Assembly (NCBI RefSeq): GCF_900217905.1
Contig: NZ_OBMO01000002.1
Coordinates: 124,922 to 188,921, forward strand
DNA length: 64,000 bases
Reading direction: 5' to 3'
Source: Alloalcanivorax xenomutans
GTDB lineage: Bacteria; Pseudomonadota; Gammaproteobacteria; Pseudomonadales; Alcanivoracaceae
In this document: piece by piece, positions 26,506 to 34,696 of the stretch
Position numbering within the stretch: the first letter of the stretch is position 1
Layout of the letters: the number at the start of each line of letters is the position of its first letter
Program-made: the position numbers and the translations under genes
The notes under the pieces: generated by a model
What the model saw: the letters and a program-made list of their open reading frames with translations, nothing else
Database searches by the model: none
Told to the model about the DNA's origin: nothing

Positions 26506-26530
26506 AAAAGGGAGCCCGAGGCTCCCTTTT
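26506..26530. terminator. Bidirectional terminator
   Basis: A perfect hairpin, AAAAGGGAGCC and GGCTCCCTTTT around CGA, lies 26 bp after the HxlR gene. It is also 22 bp past the end of the small minus-strand gene, so it can serve both. Confidence 0.85.
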
Positions 26531-26552
26531 CCTGAGTGGCCACAACCCGAAA

Positions 26553-26651
26553 TCAGCCACCCACCTGTACCGCTACGGCCCAAGCCACGACTCCCAGAAT
26601 GACGATGAGCAGCACTCGTCGTCGTACCAGGGGCCAGTTGACGTGCCACAT
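26553..26651 (-). CDS. Putative 32-residue single-pass membrane peptide
   Basis: A short open frame starts MWHVNWPLVRRR and continues with a hydrophobic helix (VLLIVILGVVAWAVAV) ending QVGG. The charge pattern (Arg cluster before the helix) predicts an N-in orientation. GGGGGA precedes the ATG by about 6-7 bases, a CCCCGC/GCGGGG hairpin sits in the leader (26679-26694), and a strong terminator follows. No family was recognised. The case for translation rests on codon sense, ribosome site and the flanking terminator. Confidence 0.5.
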   Translation of the reverse strand: MWHVNWPLVRRRVLLIVILGVVAWAVAVQVGG

Positions 26652-26761
26652 GGTCGAGTCCCCCTTCATTTTTGGCTACCCCGCGACAGCGGGGAGCTAA
26701 AAAGGTACAAGTGGGATATAGGTCACACAATACGAACAAAGGAGGAACAGTAAGCACCGCA

Positions 26762-27673
26762 TTAAGAATGAGTGGACAACTGTTCCATAACCGCCATGAC
26801 CTTCTGTCGCAACCAGCTATGGCCGGGGTCGGCGCTTTGGTCCCGGTGCCAGTACAGATGTAACTCCAGCCCGGGAATGTCCACCGGCAGGAACTCGGTG
26901 TGCGCCCCTTTCGGCGCCAGGCGGCGGGCCAGCAGTTCCGGCAAGGTCAGCAGCAGATCGGATCCCATCACCGTGGACAACGCGGCCTGGTGATGCTGGC
27001 AGCGTAGCCGGATGTGGCGCCGGTAGCCCAGCCGGGACAACCCGAAATCCTCCATCCCCGGGCCCTCGCGGCGGGACGACACCAGCACGTGCTGGGCGGC
27101 CAGATAGGCGGGCAGGTCGAGATTCCCGGCCAGCGGATGACCTTCGCGCATCAGCACCACCAAGGGCCCCTGCATGACCCGCCGGTGCTGCACCGACTCC
27201 GGTAACGGCAGCAGAATATCGGTGGCCAGATCGAGGCGGCCACTGGCCAGCTCCGTGGCCAGTTGCCGGCGCGGCACCGTCATCGACTGCAAACGGATGC
27301 CCGGGGCCTCGTCCACCAAAGCGGAGATCAGCGGCGGCAACAGGCATCCTTCCAGACCATCCCGCAACCCGAGCACGAAAGTGCGCTCCGCCTCACCAAG
27401 ATCGAAGCCCCCTTCATGACTGAGGCAACGCTGCAAGCCCCCCAGCGCATGACGCACCGGCGTCACCATGGCCCGGGCCCGGCTGGTGGGCACCATCCGC
27501 GCCCCCTGCCGCACGAACAACGGATCCTCCAGACGCTCCCGCAAACGCGCCAGGGCGTGGCTCACCGCCGGCTGGGTGAGGTTGAGCACCCGCGCCGCCC
27601 GGGTCAGGGACCCTTCCGTGTAAATAGCATCGAAGACCACGAACAGGTTCAGATCGAAGCGCGAAACATGCAT
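26762..27673 (-). CDS. LysR-family regulator (NahR/NodD-like)
   Basis: A 303-residue regulator. The N-terminal FDLNLFVVFDAIYTEGSLTR and AARVLNLTQPAVSHALARLR form the winged helix (about residues 6-50), with FVRQGARMVPT in the wing, a pattern of the NodD/NahR subgroup. The effector-binding domain fills residues ~95-300. It is divergent from the histidine phosphatase/SDR genes, and an inverted repeat lies between them. Its own target and inducer are unknown. Confidence 0.88.
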   Translation of the reverse strand: MHVSRFDLNLFVVFDAIYTEGSLTRAARVLNLTQPAVSHALARLRERLEDPLFVRQGARMVPTSRARAMVTPVRHALGGLQRCLSHEGGFDLGEAERTFVLGLRDGLEGCLLPPLISALVDEAPGIRLQSMTVPRRQLATELASGRLDLATDILLPLPESVQHRRVMQGPLVVLMREGHPLAGNLDLPAYLAAQHVLVSSRREGPGMEDFGLSRLGYRRHIRLRCQHHQAALSTVMGSDLLLTLPELLARRLAPKGAHTEFLPVDIPGLELHLYWHRDQSADPGHSWLRQKVMAVMEQLSTHS

Positions 27674-27691
27674 GGGTTTTATCCGGAATTA

Positions 27692-27719
27692 TTTCAAATA
27701 TTCATTCGATTTATTGAAA
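27692..27719. promoter_or_regulatory. Candidate LysR operator (TTTCAA-N16-TTGAAA)
   Basis: An inverted repeat with 6-bp arms lies 19 bases upstream of the LysR start and about 75 bases before the histidine phosphatase start. It overlaps an AT-rich likely promoter. Position and symmetry fit autoregulation. Confidence 0.4.
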
Positions 27720-27794
27720 ACCGATACCTAGCATGAGGTCAATGGTTGCTGTGTTCGCTGGCACCGGCGCCCGCGGACCCCGGGAGAATACGCA

Positions 27795-28472
27795 ATGCCT
27801 GTGATTTATCTGATCCGCCACGGCCAGGCCAGCTTTGGCGCGGAGAATTATGACGCCCTGTCCGATAACGGCTGGGAACAAAGCCGGATCCTCGGCCGCC
27901 ATCTGAGCGAGCAGGACCTGGGCGCCCCCCAGGCGGTATGCGGCTCGCTGCGCCGGCACCGGGAAACCGCCGAAGCGACACTGGAACAAATGGCTCTGCC
28001 GAAGGAATGGCAGACCGATCAGGGTTTCGACGAGTACGACCATAAGAGTCTGCTGCATGTGCATTGGCCAGAGTCCGCCGATCATCAGGCACTGTCCGCC
28101 TGGCTGGCCGAGCAGCCCAATCCCCGGCGCGCCTTCCAGGCTCGCTTCGAGGAGGCCCTGCAACGCTGGCAGCGCAACGAAGACGACTACAAGGAAACCT
28201 GGCCGGCATTCCGTGAGCGGGTTCTGGCGTCGCTTTACAGCCTGGCCAATGGCCTGGAACGCGGCGATTCCGCCCTGGTGTTCACCTCTGGCGGCGCCAT
28301 CAGCGTGGCCATACAGCACCTGCTTGAACTGGCCGACGACGCCTTGATCACCTTCAATCGCGGCCTGGTCAACACCAGCGTCACCCGTCTGCTGGTCAAT
28401 GCCGGCCGCCTGCGCCTGGCCACGCTCAACGAACACCTGCACCTGCGCGGCGAACTGCTGACTTATCGCTGA
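27795..28472 (+). CDS. Histidine phosphatase family protein (phosphoglycerate mutase-like)
   Basis: A 225-residue cytosolic phosphatase-fold protein. The phospho-histidine motif LIRHGQASFG is at residues 5-14, a second catalytic Arg lies in CGSLRRHRETAEAT near 55, and the acid/base region is at GFDEYDHKSL near 77. A second His is expected in the LVFTSGGAIS region near 160, where the usual GHG is SGG. That makes this a branch with an altered C-terminal histidine, and activity may differ. GGGAGAA precedes the start. An SDR follows after 123 bp. Confidence 0.82.
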   Translation: MPVIYLIRHGQASFGAENYDALSDNGWEQSRILGRHLSEQDLGAPQAVCGSLRRHRETAEATLEQMALPKEWQTDQGFDEYDHKSLLHVHWPESADHQALSAWLAEQPNPRRAFQARFEEALQRWQRNEDDYKETWPAFRERVLASLYSLANGLERGDSALVFTSGGAISVAIQHLLELADDALITFNRGLVNTSVTRLLVNAGRLRLATLNEHLHLRGELLTYR

Positions 28473-28595
28473 GAACATCCCCACCGAAAGGCCCGCCGGG
28501 ACTGGCGGGCCCCCGCCAGCGGCAGGCACTATTACCGCGGAAGACGGAGCCGCCCGTTCGGACCGAGTCGCCCACCACCGCATCAAGGATTTATC

Positions 28596-29348
28596 ATGCC
28601 GCACCGTAAAACCATTCTGATTACCGGCGCCAGTTCCGGACTGGGCATGGGCATGGCCCGGCGTTTCGCCGCCATGGGCCGCGACCTGGCTCTCTGCGCC
28701 CGGCGCCTGGATAAACTGGAAGCCCTGAAAAACGAGCTGGAACAGGCACACCCGACCATCACCGTGGCGATCCGGCCACTGGACGTGAACGACTACGAGC
28801 AGGTCTTTGACGTATTCCGCGCCTTCAAGGCGGAGCTGGGTCGGTTGGATCGGATCATTGTCAACGCCGGCATCGGCAAGGGACAACCGCTGGGCACCGG
28901 TCATTTCCAAGCCAATCGCCAAACCGCCGAGACCAACTTCGTCGCCGCCCTGGCCCAATGCGAGGCGGCCATGGAAATCTTCCGCGAACAGAACAGTGGC
29001 CACCTGGTGGTGGTGTCTTCCATGAGCGCCTTGCGCGGCCTGCGTAAAAACATCAATACCTACTCCGCCACCAAGGCCGGCGTGGCCGCGTTGGCCGAGG
29101 GCCTGCGCATGGAAATGCTCGGCAAGCCGATCAAAGTGAGCACGATCTATCCCGGCTACATCCGCACCGACATCAACGCCCAAGTGAAAAATGCCCCATT
29201 CATCGTCGATCTGGAAACCGGCTGCCGGCAATTAGTGGAAGCCATCGAAAAAGAACCGGCCAAGGCCTATGTGCCACGCTGGCCCTGGGCGCCGATCGGT
29301 TTTGCCATGAAGGTGTTGCCGTTGTCGGTGGTCAAACGGATGACATAA
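28596..29348 (+). CDS. Short-chain dehydrogenase/reductase
   Basis: A 250-residue classical SDR: TGASSGLGMGMARR (residues 10-23), NAGIGKG near 92, Ser in VVVSSMSALRG and catalytic YSATKAG near 152-158. A C-terminal PRWPWAPIGFAMKVLPL segment looks membrane-associating, as in retinol/lipid-type SDRs of the YqjQ-DltE group. It follows the histidine phosphatase gene on the same strand, and the next element is a strong terminator. Substrate unknown; a lipid-like ketone or alcohol is a guess from the C-terminal tail. Confidence 0.82.
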   Translation: MPHRKTILITGASSGLGMGMARRFAAMGRDLALCARRLDKLEALKNELEQAHPTITVAIRPLDVNDYEQVFDVFRAFKAELGRLDRIIVNAGIGKGQPLGTGHFQANRQTAETNFVAALAQCEAAMEIFREQNSGHLVVVSSMSALRGLRKNINTYSATKAGVAALAEGLRMEMLGKPIKVSTIYPGYIRTDINAQVKNAPFIVDLETGCRQLVEAIEKEPAKAYVPRWPWAPIGFAMKVLPLSVVKRMT

Positions 29349-29390
29349 AGCGACAGCCTCTAGAGTGGTGGCCATGGATGGTGGTCATAA

Positions 29391-29418
29391 AAAAAGGGCG
29401 CCCGCGGGCGCCCTTTTT
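29391..29418. terminator. Bidirectional terminator between SDR and amtB
   Basis: A perfect palindrome, AAAAAGGGCGCC and GGCGCCCTTTTT around CGCG, lies between two convergent genes. A and T runs on both sides allow termination in both directions. Confidence 0.9.
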
Positions 29419-29436
29419 CATCCGGAAGGTGATCGA

Positions 29437-30696
29437 TCAGCTTTTGACGAACTCCGGGTAAGCTTCCATACCGCAGTCCACCAGATCCATGCCTTCGTAC
29501 TCTTCTTCCTCGGTGACACGAACCCCCATCACCGCCTTGAGGATGCCCCAGACGATCAGGCTGGCGACGAACACCCAGATGAAGATGGTCAGGGCGCCAA
29601 TGATCTGGCCAGAGAAACTCACATCACCGTTGGTGACCGGCACCAGCAGCAGGCCCAGCAGACCCACCACGCCGTGCACCGAGATGGCGCCCACCGGGTC
29701 GTCGATTTTCAGCTTGTCCAGGGTGACGATGCTGAACACCACCAGCACACCACCGAGCGCACCAAAGAGGGTCGCCAGCAGCGGCGTTGGCGTGGACGGC
29801 TCGGCGGTGATCGCCACCAGACCGGCCAGGGCGCCGTTGAGCAACATGGTCAGGTCGGACTTGCCGAACAGGATACGGGCCACGATCAGGGCGGCGATGG
29901 CACCACCGGCGGCGGCGGCGTTGGTGTTCATGAACACTACGGCCACGGAGTGTGCGTTGGCGGCGTCACCCAGTTTCAGCACGGAACCGCCGTTGAAGCC
30001 GAACCAACCCATCCACAGGATGAAGGTCCCCAGGGTCGCCAGCGGCAGATTGGCACCGGGGATCGCGTTGATCTGACCGTTGGCGCCGTACTTGCCTTTA
30101 CGCGGACCGAGCAGCAGCACCCCGGCCAGAGCGGCGGCGGCGCCGGCCATGTGCACGATGCCGGAACCAGCGAAGTCGGAGAAGCCCAGGTCGCCCAGGT
30201 TGTACATACCGAGGACGTCGGCACCGCCCCAGGTCCAGGATCCTTCCAGCGGATAGATCACACCGGTCATGACCACGGCGAACAGCAGGAACGCCCACAA
30301 CTTCATCCGCTCAGCCACGGCACCGGAAACGATGGACATGGCGGTGGCCACGAACACCACCTGGAAGAAGAAGTCGGACGCGCCGGAGTAAACGGAGTCA
30401 CCGTCGAAGCCGTTCTCCGCGGAAGCGGACAATACACCGGCCAGATCAAAGTCGGTGATGCCTTTCAGGAAGATGCCACCGTCGTACATGATGGCGTAGC
30501 CGCACACCATGTACATGGTGCAGGCGATGGCGAACAGCGCCACGTTCTTGGTCAGAATTTCAGTGGTGTTCTTGGCGCGTACCAGGCCCGCCTCCAGCAT
30601 GGCGAAGCCCGCGGCCATCCACATCACCAGTGCGCCGCAGATCACGAAATAAAACGTATCGATGGCGTACTGCAATTCAAAGATTTGGTTTTCCAC
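29437..30696 (-). CDS. amtB: Ammonium transporter
   Basis: This 419-residue inner-membrane channel-like transporter takes up ammonium. Eleven hydrophobic segments are expected. The twin histidines appear in SGIVHMAGAAAAL near residue 170 and AISVHGVVGLLGLL near 320, and the substrate-recruiting aromatic region is FVICGALVMWMAAGF near 17-31. The C-terminal tail (TEEEEYEGMDLVDCG) is the cytosolic part that docks with GlnK. It lies 76 bp after glnK in the usual order, so uptake can be blocked when nitrogen is plentiful. No clear cleavable signal peptide is seen. Confidence 0.96.
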   Translation of the reverse strand: MENQIFELQYAIDTFYFVICGALVMWMAAGFAMLEAGLVRAKNTTEILTKNVALFAIACTMYMVCGYAIMYDGGIFLKGITDFDLAGVLSASAENGFDGDSVYSGASDFFFQVVFVATAMSIVSGAVAERMKLWAFLLFAVVMTGVIYPLEGSWTWGGADVLGMYNLGDLGFSDFAGSGIVHMAGAAAALAGVLLLGPRKGKYGANGQINAIPGANLPLATLGTFILWMGWFGFNGGSVLKLGDAANAHSVAVVFMNTNAAAAGGAIAALIVARILFGKSDLTMLLNGALAGLVAITAEPSTPTPLLATLFGALGGVLVVFSIVTLDKLKIDDPVGAISVHGVVGLLGLLLVPVTNGDVSFSGQIIGALTIFIWVFVASLIVWGILKAVMGVRVTEEEEYEGMDLVDCGMEAYPEFVKS

Positions 30697-30772
30697 GTTG
30701 CAACCCTCCGAGAAATAAAAACGTGTCCAAAAGCCTTGGCATGGGTCGATTCAGCACACGTTCTAAAACTTC

Positions 30773-31159
<387 letters not shown>

Positions 31160-31217
31160 TCAGGCCCCTCTTTGGTTCCCGATCCATCCACTTGCGCGAA
31201 CGCTCTGACCCATCTTG

Positions 31218-31233
31218 TGCACGACCCATGCCA
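31218..31233 (-). promoter_or_regulatory. Sigma-54 promoter of glnK-amtB
   Basis: On the minus strand the sequence is TGGCATGGGTCGTGCA. It matches the TGGCACG-N4-TTGCA consensus with only two deviations and correct GG-to-GC spacing. It lies about 107 bp upstream of glnK, an operon classically under NtrC and RpoN. Confidence 0.8.
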
Positions 31234-31310
31234 GTTTTAAAAAGTCACGCTTTCTCAAAGGGTTACATCGCCGACGCAGGTCGCGATCCGACTCCGCTGC
31301 GGTATAATAG

Positions 31311-31327
31311 TGCACCGATTTGGAGCG
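31311..31327. promoter_or_regulatory. Candidate NtrC-binding site
   Basis: TGCACCGATTTGGAGCG matches 11 of the 14 specified positions of the TGCACYA-N3-TGGTGCA pattern. It sits roughly 80-95 bp upstream of the sigma-54 promoter, the usual enhancer distance. Confidence 0.5.
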
Positions 31328-31419
31328 CGTTCCATTTTGGGGCACGGCAGCCAGTGCCGCACAACCCGACTTGGAGTGATACCATCACGCCGACTGAACG
31401 CATAGTGGAGCCTACGGCC

Positions 31420-31677
31420 ATGCAAAGCCAACCCTTTATCGATCGACTGATGGCCGACATTCAGCGGCGCCTGCCCGGAGATCCGGGGCGGCTGCGCGAC
31501 GATGTGGAGCACAGTATAAGGGCAGTGCTGGGAGAAGCACTGGCGCGGCTGGATCTGATCAGCCGGGAGGAATTCGATGTGCAGCAACGGGTGCTGGAAC
31601 GCACCCGCGAGAAGCTGGAAGCGCTGGAAAAGCAGGTGGCGGCGCTGGAGCGCGCCGCGCAATCAGACGAGCAATAG
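31420..31677 (+). CDS. ubiK: Ubiquinone biosynthesis accessory factor
   Basis: An 85-residue protein of the BMFP/YqiC family, needed for efficient aerobic ubiquinone synthesis as part of the Ubi complex with UbiJ. The N-terminal amphipathic region (FIDRLMADIQRRLP) and a C-terminal coiled coil (VLERTREKLEALEKQVAALE) define it. ATG 31420 starts the family-typical sequence. An extended -10 element (TGCGGTATAAT) at 31299-31308 is a plausible promoter. It is divergent from glnK, as in Pseudomonas-type genomes. Confidence 0.92.
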   Translation: MQSQPFIDRLMADIQRRLPGDPGRLRDDVEHSIRAVLGEALARLDLISREEFDVQQRVLERTREKLEALEKQVAALERAAQSDEQ

Positions 31678-31680
31678 CGG

Positions 31681-33591
31681 TTACCCCAGCGTCGCCGGGG
31701 TAACGATATTGAAGGAAGACTGGAACTGATCGAGCATGCCGAACAGAGCCGCCACCTTCGCCTGATCCCCGGCCACCGCCAGCCGGCCGTCCTGCATGCA
31801 CTGCGGCAACGTCAGTTTGCCCAGCCCGACCTGATCCAGGTCGGCCTTGCCCATTGTGACGCTGGCGTCAGCGTTATCATGACGGTGCCCTTCCAGATAG
31901 GTGAGCACGCCATTGCGCACGGTCAAGGCGAAGTCCTGGTCCAGATCCGGGAAGTGCCAATTCAGCGTCATCGGTTGTGACACGGCCTTTTCGCTGTCCA
32001 GCCGGATCGCCAGCAAGGAAAAGAAAAACGCCGGAGTCAGCGCCCGCACCAGATCCGGCGCCTGCCCGCCCGGCACCCGCTTGACGCCCTTGCGCAGCTC
32101 CTGGGCACCGGTGAGGTAGGCGTTGCGCCAGGTGGTGTTCTCGCACTGATAACCCAGTTGCTCCAGGGTATCGGCCTGCAATTCCCGGGCGGCGGCGTTG
32201 TCCGGATCGGCGAACACCACCTGGTTGACGATCTCCGCCACCCAGCGATATTCACCGCGCTCGAACTCTGCTCTGGCTTTTTCCAATACCGCTTCGGCAC
32301 CGCCCATCCACTCGATGGTACGGCGGGCGCTTGCCACTGGCGGCAGCGGATTCAGGTGCGCCGGATTGGCGTCGTAGAACCCCATGTAGCGCTGGTACAC
32401 AGCACGCACGTTATGACTCACCGAGCCGTAATAATCACGGGCATGCCAGCGTTGCGCCAACGGTTGTGGCAGGCTCTTGATGTGCTCGGCGATGTCCATC
32501 GGCGTCAGCCCGTGATTGAGCAGGCGCAGGGTTTCGTCGTTGAGGAAAGCGTACATATCCCGCTGATCGGCCAGGTACTCACGGATATTGTCCGCGCCCC
32601 AGGTGGGCCAATGGTGCTGGGCGAACAGCACATCACTGCGATCCCCGTAGCGGGCCAGGGTCTGGCCGAGATAGTAGGACCAGATGCGCGGATCACGGAC
32701 CAGCGCGCCACGGATGGTGAGAATGTTGTGCATGCACTGGCAGGCGTTCTCGGCCACGCACAGTGCCCGCCATTGCGGAAAATACAGGTTCATTTCGGCC
32801 GGGGCTTCGGTGCCCGGGGTCAGTTGGAATTCGATTTCCACACCGTCAATGGTGTGGGTTTCAAACGCCTCGCTGATTTCATCGGTGGGCGCGATCAGAG
32901 TCACGGTGCCCCGGGACGTGCCCTTGCCCAGCCCCGCGTCCACCTGACCGCGCGGCCCCTTCGGCAGCAAGCCACCATACATGTACTGCGCACGGCGGCG
33001 CATGGCCGGGCCGGCGTAGACGTTTTCGCTGACCGTCTCTTCCATGAACCCTTCCGGGGCGTACACCCGCACCTTGCCGGAGCGCACCTCCTCTTCGCTG
33101 ATCACCCCTTTCACGCCGCCGAAATGATCCACGTGGCTATGGGTGTAAATCACCGCCACCACCGGGCGTTGCGGACGGTGCTGGTAATACAGTTCCAGTC
33201 CCGCCTTGGCGACCTCGGCGCTGACCAGCGGATCCATGATGATCAAACCGCTGTCGCCTTCGATGATGTTCATGTTGGAAAGATCGAAACCACGCACCTG
33301 GTAGATGCGCTCGCACACCTGGAACAGACCGGTGTGGTTATTCAGACGCGCCAGCCGCCACAGGCTGGGGTTTACCGTATCCGGCGCTTCCTCGCTTTCC
33401 TGGAAATCATAGGCGCGGAAATCCCACACCACCCGGCCATCCTCGCGACGCACCTCGTCGCCATCGAAAGTGGCGATAAAACCACGCCGGGCATTTTCGA
33501 AATCGGTTCTGTCCTCGAACGGCAGGCGGTCCCGCCAACCATGATTGCAGGCGATGGTAGCGGGCTGGGCGGGCTTGGATTGATCACACAT
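31681..33591 (-). CDS. Alkylsulfatase (SdsA1-like metallo-beta-lactamase fold)
   Basis: This 636-residue binuclear zinc enzyme should hydrolyse alkyl sulfates such as dodecyl sulfate to alcohol and sulfate. The metal motif THSHVDHFGG is near residues 155-164, the Glu/His segment ENACQCMHN near 279, and a further His in FAQHHWPTWG. The last ~130 residues are the SCP2-like C-terminal domain that binds the alkyl chain (LNWHFPDLDQDFALTVRNG). SdsA1 of Pseudomonas is exported, but no clear signal peptide is present at this start, so location is uncertain. ATG 33591 follows CGGAGAA. A divergent LysR is the likely regulator, like SdsB. The stop lies just past ubiK, convergent. Confidence 0.9.
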   Translation of the reverse strand: MCDQSKPAQPATIACNHGWRDRLPFEDRTDFENARRGFIATFDGDEVRREDGRVVWDFRAYDFQESEEAPDTVNPSLWRLARLNNHTGLFQVCERIYQVRGFDLSNMNIIEGDSGLIIMDPLVSAEVAKAGLELYYQHRPQRPVVAVIYTHSHVDHFGGVKGVISEEEVRSGKVRVYAPEGFMEETVSENVYAGPAMRRRAQYMYGGLLPKGPRGQVDAGLGKGTSRGTVTLIAPTDEISEAFETHTIDGVEIEFQLTPGTEAPAEMNLYFPQWRALCVAENACQCMHNILTIRGALVRDPRIWSYYLGQTLARYGDRSDVLFAQHHWPTWGADNIREYLADQRDMYAFLNDETLRLLNHGLTPMDIAEHIKSLPQPLAQRWHARDYYGSVSHNVRAVYQRYMGFYDANPAHLNPLPPVASARRTIEWMGGAEAVLEKARAEFERGEYRWVAEIVNQVVFADPDNAAARELQADTLEQLGYQCENTTWRNAYLTGAQELRKGVKRVPGGQAPDLVRALTPAFFFSLLAIRLDSEKAVSQPMTLNWHFPDLDQDFALTVRNGVLTYLEGHRHDNADASVTMGKADLDQVGLGKLTLPQCMQDGRLAVAGDQAKVAALFGMLDQFQSSFNIVTPATLG

Positions 33592-33651
33592 GAGGATTCT
33601 CCGGGCTGGGCAGGGGTGCGCCCTGTTGTACGCCGGCGCCCGCAATGTTAC

Positions 33652-33683
33652 AAATGCATAACATTCATTAAATCAATGCATTT
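33652..33683. promoter_or_regulatory. Candidate operator (AAATGCAT-N16-ATGCATTT)
   Basis: A perfect 8-bp inverted repeat lies in the 101-bp divergent region between the alkylsulfatase and LysR genes, immediately before the LysR start. Such symmetry suits LysR binding to control both. Confidence 0.5.
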
Positions 33684-33692
33684 ATCGCATTC

Positions 33693-34592
33693 ATGAATCT
33701 GCGCCGGCTGGAACAACTGGTGGCCCTGGCCGAGGAGCGCTCCTTCGTCAAAGCCGCGGAACGCACCCACCTGAGCCAACCCGCCCTGACCCGTGGCATC
33801 CAGAACCTGGAACACGAGCTGGGTATCCGCCTGTTCGACCGCACTCCCCAGGGCGTGGTCCCCACCGCCGCCGGCCAGCAACTGATCAATCGTGCCCGGC
33901 GGGTGTTGTTCGAAGCCCGCGGTCTGCGCCGGGACGCCGCCCTGATCCGCAATCACGAGATGGGCGAGGTCCGCTTCGGCGCCGGCTCCTACCCTTCCGC
34001 CATTCTGCTGCCGGACGTGCTCGGCACCCTGATGAGCGAATACCCGCATTTGCAAATCAAAGTGGAAGTGAACGACTGGGCCACCCTGCTGCGTAAAGTG
34101 GAAACGGAGGAACTGGATTTCGCCGTGGTGGAACGGCGTACCGTGCCCCACGACTCCGCCCTGGAAAGCCAGCCCCTGTCGAAGGAGGCCGCCGGCTGGT
34201 ATGTGCGCCGGGGGCACCCCCTGGCGGATGGAAGAGCGGTGGCCACGCGCGATCTCGGCGACTATCCACTGGTGTCCGTGCCGTTGCCGGAAACCGCCCG
34301 CAACCGTCTGAAACGGAGGCTGGGCCAGTCCCCCGGAGAAGCCCTGGCCCTCAGCCTCGAATGCAACGATCTGGTGACCCTGCGCGAGGTGGTGACCCGG
34401 ACCGATGCCGTGCTCAGCGCCACGCCCTCGGTCTGCCGCGCCCAGGTGGCGGCGGGGCGGCTGGTACGGCTGAACATTCAGGACAGTCATCAGGAAGTGG
34501 AACTGGCGGTGGCGCGCCTGGCCAACCGCACCCTGTCGCCGGCGGCGCACAAGGCACTGTCACTGATCCAGGCCTGGGCGGACCAGCACTGA
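33693..34592 (+). CDS. LysR-family regulator, probable controller of the alkylsulfatase
   Basis: A 299-residue LysR protein with the winged helix at residues 1-60 (LEQLVALAEERSFVKAAERT, then LSQPALTRGIQNLEHELG), a linker helix to ~88 and an effector domain thereafter (GEVRFGAGSYPSAILLPDVL). It starts 101 bp from the divergent alkylsulfatase. In Pseudomonas the comparable SdsB activates sdsA in response to surfactant; that role here is inferred from position. Confidence 0.88.
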   Translation: MNLRRLEQLVALAEERSFVKAAERTHLSQPALTRGIQNLEHELGIRLFDRTPQGVVPTAAGQQLINRARRVLFEARGLRRDAALIRNHEMGEVRFGAGSYPSAILLPDVLGTLMSEYPHLQIKVEVNDWATLLRKVETEELDFAVVERRTVPHDSALESQPLSKEAAGWYVRRGHPLADGRAVATRDLGDYPLVSVPLPETARNRLKRRLGQSPGEALALSLECNDLVTLREVVTRTDAVLSATPSVCRAQVAAGRLVRLNIQDSHQEVELAVARLANRTLSPAAHKALSLIQAWADQH

Positions 34593-34696
34593 CTCGCTCC
34601 GGGCCTTTTTCCTACGCGCGCCGACGACAATATCGCACTCACCGTCACCACCCTGGCTGACAGTCTTTCCGGGCCCGTTGCCCTACCCTCGATGGC

